Source of the DNA: Amphirosellinia nigrospora
Lineage: Eukaryota; Ascomycota; Sordariomycetes; Xylariales; Xylariaceae
NCBI GenBank assembly: GCA_004123355.1
Contig: SCHM01000001.1
Location: 11,666,193 to 11,730,192, forward strand
Direction of reading: 5' to 3'
DNA length: 64,000 bases
The position numbers and the translations under genes were made by a program. Each line of letters begins with the position of its first letter. Position 1 is the stretch's first letter. Of this stretch, positions 1 through 11,918 are shown in pieces. The notes under the pieces were generated by a model. That model saw nothing but the letters and a program-made list of their open reading frames with translations. It had not been told where the DNA came from and searched no databases.

Positions 1-1003
1 GTTTCAGAGGAACAAAGGCTTACAAGTACCATGCTAGGTCGGACGGATAGATTGTGGTTTTGTGAGACATTTGGGGGTCAGAATGGCCGAAAAGAAAGTG
101 GGCGTTAGCACTAGTAAATTCGAATTCTATCAATATGGTGAGGCGTAGTCGCTGATCTCCACGACGGGCTCTGCCCTACTGCTGACTCGAATGACCTCGG
201 AAACGTCAAGGTTGCGTTCTTATGAAGAGCCGTTTAAAGACCATTTTGATAGATATTACGTCTGCCCAGGTATATACTTAGTATGGAAACTAGTGTAGGG
301 GATATACTCCGGTATTGCAATCGTGCTCAATCCTCTGGGGACATGGAAAGGCTATAGAATCCGGGTGAATCGATGGTCTTGGGGACGGTTAAATGCTATT
401 CCCCATTTAGCGGAGCTACCCTTTATTTTACGCCTTGTTATTTATGCAAGCACATCTAACTTTCGCAAGCGAGCTAAGAATGATGGGAGTTAAGACCTCA
501 CTACGGACAGGCTTAAGAAAGCTAATTAGCATTTCCTAATTTACCTGCGAAAATGACATCGGACGACTTTCGAGTGAATTAGCTGGCGCTAGATACGCGA
601 ATCCTAGCTAATTTGATAAGGGAGCTAGCGTAGTGTAGTTGAATGTTGATTCAGACTATCACCAAAGGAAAGCAACATGGTACGAGATTAACATGAAGAA
701 ATCAAGGAACTGGGTAATCCACCATATTCTATTTTAAAGGAAATATACAATACATTGTAAACTTACTTGTATCTATCTCCCAAAGCGGAAACCTATCTAG
801 TGGATTCTGGCTAAGCTGGTCCCAACAAGACGGATGCCTAGGGCGGTCGAGGTGCAAAGTAATGTATGGTACCCTAGCTCCTTCACATCTCCGTCTTTGC
901 TGTTCCAATTGCCAATGTGCTGGGTCGGAGCATCGATCCCGGATATAGTCACAGGCTGGTCGAGGAGAGATTTTCAGACTGCAGGAGTGGTTGGTCTATA
1001 GCC

Positions 1004-1033
1004 GTACCAGTATACTAGGTACCAGTATGCTAG
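1004..1033. repeat. Imperfect 15-base tandem duplication
   Basis: Two adjacent 15-base copies (1004-1018 and 1019-1033) differ at one position, A versus G. The unit reads GTACCAGTATACTAG in the first copy. It lies in non-coding DNA and has no evident function. Confidence 0.8.
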
Positions 1034-1278
1034 GTAATTAATTTCCCTTGTTTTGAACATGGTCGGGCTTCTGATAGTCCATATTTTGGGACCGATTTGG
1101 TGGAACTCTTGTTCATGGCTTGCTGCTCGTTTCTTTTCCCTTTGTGAAAGAATGAATATATCGGATGCTTGGCCTCTCGTGCCTATTTGTTGGCGGTGAG
1201 TCACGATGTATCTAAAGATAGTAAGCTTGGCTACAAGTCGTAATACAAGTATACATAGGTAGGCCAATGTGATTCCGT

Positions 1279-1302
1279 CCGCCTGCCTGCCTGCCTGCCT
1301 GC
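1279..1302. repeat. CCTG tetranucleotide microsatellite
   Basis: About five consecutive CCTG units in non-coding DNA; an ordinary simple repeat and a likely site of length variation. Confidence 0.85.
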
Positions 1303-2635
1303 TGTAATGGTATTACGAACTTTAGTGGAGGAATGGGCATGCGGCAGTATAATATAGCCATACATAACTAGCTAGGTAAGATAGCCATATTCTTCTTGGT
1401 ATACTATTACCCCTTGTTGTATCAAAGAATTCGACGACAATTCTGAACTGGAACACTACGACGTGAGCAAGGAATGGTTAAGGCGGGATGGGCTTTTACT
1501 AGTAGTGTAGCTTCAGCAAGGCTGGTTGGCATACTTAGAGGATTTGGAGCTGTCAAGATGCCCACTAAAGACTACGCATGCTTTAGGTCCTCCTGGTAGG
1601 CCCCACCTTGAACAACCAATAGCTCGCCCCTGGCAGCCCCACAGAGTAAGATGTCTTACAGGCGGCCTGAGCTGCCCAAGACCAATTATGTTACCTCCAT
1701 AAGAACCTAGCAAGCAGGTACATGCGGTAACAGAGTGCAGCGCTTTTTCGTACTACTTGTTTGGAAAGGTACCCATGCTAAGTATTTATGGGTAAAACAA
1801 AATCATAGCGGGAACAGAGGGCAGCAGATGAAACAATTCTCAGCTTAATCTCTGGGTAAGGTATACTGATAATGCAGCGCGCGTTACCTAGCTAAGGTAG
1901 GTTAAGTAGGTAACAGCTGCCCGTCTAGATTTGACCTAATAAACACGTTGTCGGCGTCCATCCGTCTTCCTTCCCACTGACGTCCTGTGTCCCGCTGTCT
2001 GCTGGCTGCTAGTACAACTAGTTGTAAGGCTAAGGTCAAAAGAAGGCGCCGTTGGGCCGTTGCTAGCACGTCAGGTACGCACCCATCCATGGATACTACT
2101 GTATATGTAGGTAAGTACACTTTACCGTGCAGGGCCTAGGTGGCCGCCAATCAGCACATCACCTGGCTTCGTATATATGTAATACCTTCATAGCTTACAC
2201 CTCAAGTGCAGGCTAGTCCACGACCAACTTAGCGAAGCTTGACGGAAGTGCCTGTCTAATTTACTTTCATCCATCTTACAAACCCTTCACTTGGGATGAG
2301 GTAGATTCCATCCATATACAAGTATATCTCCCTGGACGGTCGCACACTGCCGCACCTGATTCGGAGGCTGCCGCAACAACCGGAGTCGACTGAGCCACAT
2401 ATGGGTCTCACGTAGAATCCAATGAGTGAACTCGGCTGCTCCCAAACCAAACCTTAAAAACCAGCCAGCCGACAATCGCAATCGCATTTACAGAGGTACC
2501 GCAGGAGCCCACCGCCTACCGGCTACCTGTCATAGTCCCTACCTACCCGCGCTACCCATAGTAACACCCGCAGCGGCAACTACTACGCCACACGTCGCAA
2601 GCAGCAGCAACCTCCCACCCTCCCGCTGACGACAC

Positions 2636-2680
2636 CCACCACATACATACATACTTACACATACATGTACATACACCATC
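2636..2680. repeat. CATA-rich microsatellite
   Basis: Imperfect run of ACAT/CATA units interrupted by short variants, in the likely 5' flank of the RasGAP gene. Confidence 0.7.
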
Positions 2681-3415
2681 GGCCCTCCTTCGACCTTGCA
2701 TCACCAAGACCAGGCTGCCCCTCCGCCATTGGCCCACCTCTTACATGCGCAGCAGCTGCCCTGTACATATTGTCCCGATCTTCGCTGTCTACAGCTACCA
2801 TACCAAATCCAGCGAGTAGTATTGCGAGATACGGCAGATAGAGCCCCTCTCTCGCCCACCGACCGAAACCCCCCCAATCGGCCCTCGATCGTCGAGTGCC
2901 AGTCTGGCTTTGGACTACTCCGCCCGCTTCCTCCGCCCGTCACTGCCCACTACCCGGCCGCAGCGTGAGCCGCTTGAGCGTCGAATAGGCCGCCGTTGCC
3001 TGCCTGCGCCTGCTGCACCTACCCCTGGCTCGTGCTGTTCCACGTGTTGTGCGCCGTAGGGCCAGCGAGTAGGCGTGTTATTCTAGGATCATCTCCCTCG
3101 CTTCTCTTGCCCGAAACTTGAGTCTCCAATTTCCAGGCCCCTTCTAGATCACCGCCGTATCATGCGCCGACTCTTCCACACATCCGCCCAGCCTTTCGCC
3201 TTGCGCCTCAAACCACACAAGCCGACTGCCCCGAATGAACTTGGTCAATGACCAGCGCCCAAGTCCAGTCTCTACATTGTATGTTGTAGCTGGATGACAA
3301 AGTGGAGCATTCCGCGCCTGCGCATACAGAGCTCCAACAACGCACACCGCGGTAACTCGTCCTGAAACCTGCGGGAAGCCGGCCGGTTCCCAAATGTCCA
3401 TCCCTACTAGTACAC

Positions 3416-6400
3416 ATGCCGCCGAACCGAGAATTGAGTGGCCTTCTACCGCCTGAGATGGAGCCCGAAACGGATGACACATTTCGTTCTACCCACGATA
3501 GCAGTCCATCAGAGTGGTCTCAGAGCGCTGTGGGAGATGCCGTACCGCACCGCTCGAATAGGATACCTAGCAGCAATAGTGCTCGCACAAGCCGTGAGCC
3601 TAGCTTTCTTGGCCAGACCACGATCCGCGCTGTTACACCTGATACAGCTGAAAATGACCTGGCTTCAATGTCCCGGGACGTCGGCGCTACCTCTCCCCGA
3701 AAAAGCTCGCCAAGGTCTATCCGGGGAGGAGAGAGAAGAAGGCAGGGTATAGTTTTCCAAGATGAGCTATTTAGCGAATCTTTGGACGGTTCGTCGCCGA
3801 GCCCGTCGTCTCAGCAAGGGAGGCTCAGACCACGCACACGCACATTAGACGAGGCACTCGCGCTGCGACAGGCGTCTACCAAAGGTTCTGCAGAGATTCG
3901 ACATCGGATGGGGTCATTCTCCTCGTCTGCTTCGCATTCCTTCGTTGAAAGTGAAGTCCGTCCGCCGCCCACTGTACCGGAAGCAGCCACATACAGAGCG
4001 GGCGTATCTTTAAGACTACCCGATACGAGAACCCCTGCTTCATCGGGCAAAGACAGAAGGTCCAATATTAACCGCCTAGCAAAACGTACCGCCTCTCGCC
4101 CAACGTCTCCGACGCTTTCCCCTCCCCCTCAGTAGATTCGCTTCTTCTTCCCATCCCAACCGACGATGCAAATAGAATGCTATCGTTAATGAAGAAGCTT
4201 TGTGGGCGTATGAAGGGTGAGGTCGAGTATCAAGGTGACCCTACTGCGCCTTGGTATGAGGGGATTTTCTACATCGATGATGATAAAGGTAGCCTTATGT
4301 TTGATTCAGGCCACAACGGTCCTTTCCATATTACAATCATAGGGGATCTCCGCGGATGTAGGGTCCTTCCATGCAGAGCCCCTGACAATGGTTCGAGATG
4401 CCTCGAGCTTTCCAGCATAAAAAAGGACGTGGATATCATATTTCGACCTCTCAATTCTGATGAGTTTGATTTATGGCTTGCCAGCTTATTGTGTTGGCAA
4501 CAAACCCGACATCCAGGGGCTCGGCTCACTAGTGGGAAGGGATCCAGTTCTCCTAGGCTCGGACAGCCTTCGGAAACGAGAAAGAGAGGTTCTTCTGCCA
4601 CCAACGCTCCGAAAAGCTCTGCTATCATCAAGGTTGGAAATATTCTGTTGTGGGATAAGGGTGCCGCAACATCACCACGAGCTATTGCTAGACGCCCATC
4701 TACCCGAGATCTGCGCTCTGGATCGACATCTTGGAGAAGGGTATCATGCACCTTACAAGATAACGGGGAATTCAAGTTGATGACGGAGAATGACGTGACA
4801 GTGATTTCTATTATAGATCTGAGTCAACTTTCACGGTCCGCTATCCAGATGTTGGATAGGTCTGTTCTAGAAGAGGACTTTTGCATTGCTATCTTCCCAG
4901 TCTACTCTGCGACTTCAAAGCAGCTCTCAATCTTTCGTCCCGTGTACCTCGCTCTCGATTCAAGGGTATTATTTGAGGTTTGGTTTGTTCTTTTAAGAGC
5001 ATTTGCTACGCCAGAATTGTACGGAATCGAAGCACCCACAGGCCAGATAGCCGAGATACTAGATCAGGACGCCGACTTTGACGGACAAGTTTTTCGAATT
5101 GAGAAATCAATTCAAGTTAAAGTCACAGAAGCCAAACTGCAACGATCGCCCTCGCCATCGGAACGGCATCACCCATCATAAGGAACGAGATCCGCTGCTT
5201 GGGCACTACCTAGCCGAGGTCGTTTTGGATGGCGAAGTACGATCCCGAACAACAATCCAAACAGATACCACCAACCCCTTTTGGCGAGAGACAGTACAGT
5301 TTTCCGAGCTACCTGCCAGTCTTCCAAGCCTTTCTGTTGTGCTCAAAAGACTGGAGGGAATCTCGACAGTTTCAGTCATCATATTCAAGCTTCTTTAGGC
5401 TTGCCCAAATTAGGGAATCTAACGGAAACAGTCTACGGAGTTGTTGAGGTCCCTCTAGATAAAATGGAGAAAGGAAAGGATCATGAGGAATGGTATCCCG
5501 TTTACGATGAAAAACAAGAATCCGTTGGAAGCATGCTGATTAGGTTTGATCATACGGAGTTAGTCGTACTCACTACCAAAGACTATGAACCTTTATCCGA
5601 ACTTTTGCACCACTTTGGGACTGGATTGACCACCCAAATCACACAATCGACACTGGTATGCTACGACGACTTTCTGAAATATTTCTAAATATCTTTCAGG
5701 TTTCTGGTGCTGCTACCGAGTGGCTTATGACTTTGGTTGAAGATGAGATTGATGGTGTAGGGAACCAAAATAGCATGAAAAGGTTGCGGTTCAGTCGGCG
5801 CGTGAAGTCAAACGAGTCTTCAGCTTCTGCTAGTGAAAGAGAACAGCTCGTTCGCGATATGAGCAAGAGTCTAACTGGAGAAGCCAACCTTCTCCGCGGG
5901 AACACTCTACTTACGCAATCCCTTGAATTCCACATGCGACGACTCTAAAGAGTATTTGGAAGATATCTTAGTCGACAAGATCTTCGAGATAAATGAAATC
6001 AATCCGGACTGTGAGGTTGATCCAAGTAGAATTGAAAAAATAGAGGACTTGCAACAACATTGGATGTTGATTCAGTTAACTACAGAGTTATGGGAAATCA
6101 TTGCCGCCTCTGTCAGTAAGCTACCTCCTGAGCTTCGCGCCATCCTGAAGTATGTCCGAGCTGTGGCGGAAGATCGATATGGTGACTTCCTTCGCACCGT
6201 CAATTACACAAGTGTGTCTGGGTTTCTATTCCTTCGTTTTATCTGTCCGGCTATCTTGAACCCGAAACTCTTCGGGATTTTACGAGACAACCCGCGTCCT
6301 CGAGCACAACGCACATTGACCCTCATCGCGAAAGGACTCCAAGCGCTTGCAAATTTATCCAGCTTCGGGAAGAAAGAAAGCTGGATGGAGTATATGAACA

Positions 6401-7189
6401 GATTCTTGGGACACCATAGACAGTCTTTTAAGAACTTCATTGATCAATTATGTTCTGTACCATCAGACCGTAACCCTATTACAATACCGGCGTCCTATTC
6501 CACTCCAGTCATGATTCTAGGTCGGCTATCACCAAAAGGTCGAGAAGGGTTCCCGTCACTGCCTTATCTCATCGACCATCAGAGGAACTACGCAGCTTTA
6601 GTCAAGTTGTGGCTTGAGATACACCATGCTTCCGATCCCGATACGCATTCCTTTGAGGGCGAGCTAGGAATGTTCCACTCCCTCTGTGTGGGACTGCAAC
6701 ATCGTGCGGACGAATGTATGGCTCAGGTGGAAATGGTTCGGGCCATGGAAAATGATTCAGTCGTTACGGACGACTTGGCTGAAACCTTTGAGAGGACTTC
6801 GCTGATTGAGTCTCTAAGTCAAAGTTATGCAAGCAGCGCGGTATGGGCAGAAAACGACCCATAGGCCTCCAGACGAGTCCGGGAGCGAAGCCGAGGAACC
6901 CGGGAAAGTGACCCAGCGATCATTCATCCGCGAAAGTACCTCCTTACGGCAGCTATCTGAGGGAATAGACTTCAGCAAACCCATTACTATACGTGCAAAA
7001 GCGAAGCCTGGCAAAGAGACTCGTAGGTTCTTGAGCGGGCTTATCGGGAGCAAGAAGAGCAAAGGAGGCCCTAATCTCTCGTCGACGGTGCGTGATAAAA
7101 ACAGAGGCAAAGAAGACAAAGGGGGCAAAAGCATATTAGGCAATTTCTCCGAACCGTGGCAGCCAAACGACACTAATTCGAGGCACTAG
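3416..7189 (+). CDS. Ras-family GTPase-activating protein (PH-C2-RasGAP, BUD2/CLA2-like)
   Basis: Stimulates GTP hydrolysis by a Ras/Rap-like small GTPase at the plasma membrane; BUD2-type members control polarity. A Ser/Arg-rich N-terminus is followed by a PH domain (about 4190-4500), a second PH-like block (4630-5030), a C2 domain (about 5090-5570) and the RasGAP catalytic domain (about 5590-6460). The arginine-finger segment LLRGNTLLTQ lies near 5900 and the FLRFICPAILNPKLF signature near 6225-6270. Clear introns are 4086-4132 (47 nt) and 5656-5699 (44 nt). The frame also breaks near 5120-5182 (a 67-nt intron 5116-5182 is possible but would remove a C2 strand), 5356 (GGG where GGGG restores the frame), 5946 and about 6850. 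These breaks look like assembly indels because protein similarity continues across them. The start is the first ATG of the long open frame; an upstream exon is possible. Confidence 0.85.
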
Positions 7190-8241
7190 TTCTGTCTCCA
7201 ACTATCGGCTTTGTCGAGATACGAACTCTGCCGCCAGCGGTCGGGACCGCGGAAGCATTTGCACACACGAAAAAAGGCAAAAAGGAGCCAGGTCGCACCT
7301 CGCTGGCGAGCAAGCAGCGGCAAGTTGACAGGAGATCATTCTGTGGCGGAGGATTTGCTGGCACAACCTGCTCACGTTTTTCGATAGACGGATTCTTCAC
7401 ACATGAAGCATCGTCAATTTAGCGGTGGGGCTCGAACTGCTGCGAGAGCAGTTAGGGTGGCGTTTGGTGAGAGCTCAGATACCCTGGCATTATGATGGGA
7501 AGGGAACGGAGGCTTACATCTTTCTTTTTTAATGTCCTTTTCGTAAAATAGACTGGGACAGAGCAAGCGTGCATTGTCGGTATTCTGATTTCGCTCATCT
7601 ATCCCAATCCCTAGAATTGGGAGATGTTTCGCCATGAACTTCGCCTCGGCTTTGGAGGTCGTGGAGGGGTATTTTACATTGTATATTTTGATACGACCAT
7701 GAACAAAAAAGGGTGTGGTGAGAACGGCAAAAGGCTCATAGAATCGTGAACGTTTATTATTAGAGGACGGCCGGGCTTGAGGAGTGACATAGAGAAGGCA
7801 TGGAAGAGTGGAGACGGCAAAGGACATAGCAATGAGAAACTCTTAGATGTCCCGTTTTGGACCCGGTTCACATTTTTGTATGCTCTACTGTTACAAGTAT
7901 CTCTCCATTACACTGTGTGTTATGATTTCTGTTTTATTAATTGGTTTTCGAGGAATCCCTTGGTTGAACTACATGCTCTTTGCATAGTATCTCTTGAAGA
8001 TCCTTTGTACTAGTAGACTTGAACAAACCACTGTTGTCTCTCAAGACGGGTTTCCGGCGTCTACTGGCCGTTTCTAATCCCAGCCAATATCTCTGGTATT
8101 CCACTCGCAACGCCACGGCATATGTTCTTCATACAGTCGTCGCCCAGTGTCCCTTTAGTTCTCGTGTAGACTGAGCAGGCTATCCGGAGTTTCCCCGCGC
8201 GTCAGCACAAAAACCGATATCAACGACTTCCCTTTTTTAAA
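7190..8241. other. Intergenic between convergent RasGAP and cyclophilin genes
   Basis: Contains the 3' ends of both neighbours. Several short frames are present, but none has recognisable domains. I see no gene. Confidence 0.55.
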
Positions 8242-9428
8242 CTAAGCAAAAAACTTCTTGTAAGCAGCCTTCTCCTTGGGCCGACGAGCAGCGGCCTGCT
8301 TCTTGACGACGTCGAGCTCCTTGGCGACGGCGGCGTCATTGGGACGAGCTTCCGGGCCTCCTGCAGCGCCTTGACGGCCTCTTCCTCGTCCTTGAGCTTG
8401 ATGAGAGCCAGGCCGCGACGGTATAGGGCCTTGCCCTTCTCGGCGTCGGAGATGCCCGCGACGGCGAGGGCCGAGGCGGCGCTACGCTCGGCGTCCTCCC
8501 AGGCCTCGAGCTTGAGGTTCAGCAGAGCCGAGTTGCAGTTGAGGGTGAAGCGCAGGGCGGCCAGCTTCGTCTTGGTGTCGTCCGAGGCCTCGGCGAGGTC
8601 GGGCTCCTCGTTGAGGTAGCGCAGGCCCTTCTGGTACTTCTCGAGCCCGGTCAGGACGTCGCCGGCCTTGAAGGCCTTGTTGCCGAACTCCTTGCAGTCC
8701 GAGGCGATCTGCAGGACCCTGGCGGCGTCGAGGGCGGCCGCGTCGGCCGTCTCGTCCTCGGGAAGTCCTCGTACGCGTCGCCCAGCGGGTCCGCGGCCTT
8801 GACCTCCTCGGTGGCGGGCCCCGTAAGCTCGCCGCAGTCGGTGATGACGGCGTCGTGCACGGGCTTGTCGCTGCCCTGCGTCTTCAGGTTCTCGATCTGG
8901 CGCACGATCGACTTGCCGGTCTTGACCTCGCCGAATACGACGTGCTTGCCATCCAGATGGGGGGTGGCGACCGTCGTGACGAAGAATTGGGAGCCGTTTG
9001 TGCCTGGAATTGAGACGGTCAGCTCCATGTCATAGTGCGTGTGTGCGCAAAGAGCTCGATGGGTAGTATGCCTTACCAGGACCGGCGTTGGCCATGCTCA
9101 GAAGGAATGGCTTCTCATGCTTGAGCTCGAAGTTCTCGTCCTCGAACTTGGCGCCGTAGATGCTCTCGCCGCCGGTGCCATTGCCCTCGGTGAAGTCACC
9201 ACCCTGAATCATGAACTGCTTGATGACACGGTGGAATGCGCTGCCCTTATAGCTCAGAGGCTTGCCGCTCTTGCCCAGGCCTTTCTCGCCGGTGCACAGA
9301 CAGCGGAAGTTCTCGGCTGTCTTGGGCACGATGTCGTCGTATAGCTCGAAGGTGACGCGGCCGGCGGCCTTCTTGCCGATGGTGATGTCGAAGAAGACTC
9401 GGCTACGCTTCTTGGTTTCCTCGGCCAT
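8242..9428 (-). CDS. cpr6: Cyclophilin-40 peptidyl-prolyl isomerase with TPR domain
   Basis: Catalyses proline cis-trans isomerisation and acts as an Hsp90 co-chaperone in the cytosol. Exon 1 (9077-9428) and exon 2 (8242-9003) are separated by a 73-nt GT-AG intron and join as [13 protein letters not shown]. The N-terminal 170 or so residues form the cyclophilin fold, with the [15 protein letters not shown] segment. The C-terminal half carries TPR helices with the expected EFGNKAF and [13 protein letters not shown] segments. Length is about 371 residues, normal for the family. Two one-base breaks occur: G runs at 8760-8762 and 8341-8343 each need one more G for the frame to continue. Both lie in conserved sequence, so I treat them as assembly errors in a functional gene. 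Confidence 0.9.
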
Positions 9429-10228
9429 GTTGGGTGATTTGATACTTCCTTAGCCTGCGTCTATCTGGGAGAAATTTGGAGAGAGCTGGACAACTCAAAT
9501 GGAGGGGCTTTGGAGGGGCACGGTGGTTGACGAGCAAACCAATTGGTTGAGATTGGGCACAATGGCACAAGAAATAGCTTCAAGACTAAGGCTGAAGGAG
9601 AAGGAGGGAAGGGGGAAGAAGGAAGAACGGCAGAAGACGTTTGCGGCTGTGGGTGGAATGGGTGGTACGGGTGGAATGAGGCTGACCTGGAACAACAGCT
9701 TAGAAGCTTCTAGGGATCTAGGGAAGCCGCAGGAAGATCAGCAGCGAGATCGCGGGGTTCCGTTCCAGCGAGGGGGTAGTGTAGGCTTCTGGCCAATCGT
9801 CTTTCACCATTTTAGGTCCCACCCTAGCTTGGTTAGGTACCAAGGTAACCTTCAAATTATGCTCTCGGACCGGTACGTTTTATTGGACGCTTTGATAGCT
9901 GGCTACGGTGTCGAACTAGTAGTACAATTTCGGACACTATTATCAATAGGTACCCAAGCTTATTAAAAGAATTAGGATAATTATCAGTCTGTCGGTTCAA
10001 CATCTGTCAAAAGTGGATGGGGTTACCTTGCTGTCGACCTTACCCGCCTGTCAAGTTTCTATTAACTAGGCCACGCTACCTGGTAGTGACATTTGAGCGA
10101 TGACATGGGGGATATTTAGGAGTTTAATGGCCTTTTTTTTATTCTACGAATAACACGCCCTTCTTCTAGGTTACTCCCTGGGAGTCCCTCGACGGAGCTA
10201 ATAGCAGTGCATACACACTGTAACTATC
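9429..10228. other. Intergenic, cyclophilin promoter side
   Basis: Upstream of cpr6 (which reads leftward) and downstream of the Thr-rich secreted protein gene. A frame of about 155 codons (9499-9966) has no family resemblance and spans the likely cpr6 promoter. No gene is supported. Confidence 0.5.
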
Positions 10229-11918
10229 CTAGTCAGCTCCCATCCATCCTCCATTAATCCAACAGCTCGTTGCACTCTTTGAATTAGTGGTCACGGTGGT
10301 CTTTGTCTCACTGCAGTAGATGTTAGCGCATCGAGTCCCGAACCGACGCGTGATTAGATCCCTTCGGAGTTTCGTGTTGGGAGGATTCGAAAAGGAGACT
10401 AGTGACACAAGGAGGTTGTCTGTCCCGAAACAAAGAAATGATTCTTACATCGCAGTGACTGTCCCGGTGGCATGGATTGTCGAATATGACAAACTGGTTT
10501 GCGTGACAGTTGCCTGAGGCCTGGTGATTGAGACGGTTGCGCCAGGCTTTTGACCGCTGCATACCGTTGACGGTTGAGGGGTTCTGGTGGTCATCTCAGT
10601 ATGGCATAAATGATGAGAGTTAATGTGTATATTAGCTCTAGAGGGGCAATCTTATTGAATTATGAGCGGCATCACTTACACTGTAGCGGTGATAGTACGG
10701 ATAACTGTAAGAAGACTTTTTTAGTACTGCCGTATTCGAAGAGAAAGCGGTATCAGATTATGACATACCATTTTCCGTGGTAGTTGGCGTGGGTAGTATA
10801 GTGACACTGGTGCTCGTCACAGTATAAGTTGTTCTGTGACAGTAATCGTTGTGGCCATGACGACTTTGGTAACCTCTGCACGGTGCTCGTTGGAGTGTCT
10901 GCTACTCTTGCGGTTTCGCCTACTGTCGAGGGCAGTACACGCCAACGCAGATGGTCGGGGCGGGCATATCTGGGGTGGGAAGCCACAGGCATTTCCAACG
11001 CAAATTGTTCCAGGCGGCCGTTCTGAGTGTAGTGCAATACGCACTCTTAGTTGTGGTGGTCGTTGACTTCTTAGTTGTGGTCGAGTCGGTGGTTGTGCGA
11101 ACCACTACTGAAGTGAGGGCATTGTCGCTTTTGGTGGCGTAACTGTCACTGTCGTGGTAGGTCCACTGCAAGGCGCCGTTATGGTTGCGGGGGCTAGAAT
11201 CAAGGTTTGTGTTTGTGTTCCAACAGTCGTGAAGACGGCTATGCAATAGAAATAAGAAAATATCAGCGAAGGTTCTTGTGTGTGTAGCTAGAAGTTGAGC
11301 ACGCACTCGTTGGATTTGGCGTGCTTGTGATCCCTATGATCACAGTTGGCGTGGCCTATGTTTTCTCCATATTAACACTCAAAATCTTCAACGTAACTGA
11401 TTGAAGATCCTCTTACGGTAACGATTACGGTAGAGGGTGAAAACACTTGTTAGGTTAATCACTCTCTGTACCGCAACGTTCGCCCCTGAAATGACGATTC
11501 TCCATTGCCCTGAGGACATGGAAGAGTACGCAATTGAGCTGATTAAAACTTAGCTTTCGTGACTAGTTATAAAAAGGGGTATCGATATTTTCCTCACCAT
11601 GTTGACGTCGCCTCTTGGCCGTCAGGCGTCGTGCTGATGGCAGTGCAAGTATATTGGTGTCCCGCAGGGTCAACTAGAGCAGGCTTCACTGATTCCTGTG
11701 TGCAACCTGATGGAAATCAGCAATGAGTTTCGATGTGGTTGAAGTTGTTAACCCAGCACCTTGGAATATTGAAGTGAAGGCGAATAAATCATCAGATGAC
11801 GTATCGATATTGTAAGAGCCCCATTAGAGTAATCCACGCCGTAAACGGTACATGCAGCAGAAGCTCGAAGAGTTAAATACCCTGCTAATAGGCAGATCCG
11901 TGCAATTCTTGCAGCCAT
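10229..11918 (-). CDS. Secreted Thr-rich (mucin-like) protein, multi-exon, frame-broken
   Basis: The start at 11918 opens a signal peptide (MAARIARICLLAGYLTLRASA) followed by a Cys-containing globular segment, including SGCTQESVKPALVDPAG and WRIVISGANVAVQRVINLT. A long Thr/Val/Pro-rich tail follows, with pieces such as TVGTQTQTLILAPATITAP, TTTVTVTPPKATMP and PGATVSITRPQATVTQTSL, ending near SCWINGGWMGAD. The composition is typical of O-glycosylated fungal wall or secreted proteins. I recall the N-terminal segment as belonging to an uncharacterised Pezizomycotina secreted family. Coding fragments jump frame repeatedly. Some jumps fit introns (for example before 11511 and near 10460); others, near 11830 and 11090, look like indels. 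The exon structure is therefore only approximate. It could be a decaying gene beside the AT-rich block. Confidence 0.5.

Larger units (their letters stand above)
1..3415. other. Gene-free, AT-rich upstream region
   Basis: No open frame here resembles a protein family; the small frames are scattered and lack domain-like composition. The region contains simple repeats (a 15-base tandem near 1004, CCTG units near 1281, CATA units near 2640). From about 2450 the sequence becomes C/T-rich, which fits the promoter and 5' leader of the RasGAP gene that starts at 3416. Confidence 0.6.

Noticed and set aside
2426-2968. Pro/His-rich short frames on both strands before the RasGAP
   Set aside because: Composition follows the C/T-rich leader and frames overlap each other on opposite strands.
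5116-5182. 67-nt intron in the RasGAP C2 domain
   Set aside because: Ends and length are compatible, but splicing would delete the first C2 strand (VKVTEAKLQ). An indel is more likely, so it was not annotated as an intron.
9499-9966. 155-codon plus frame upstream of cpr6
   Set aside because: Gly/Arg/Glu repeats from purine-rich promoter DNA and no family resemblance.
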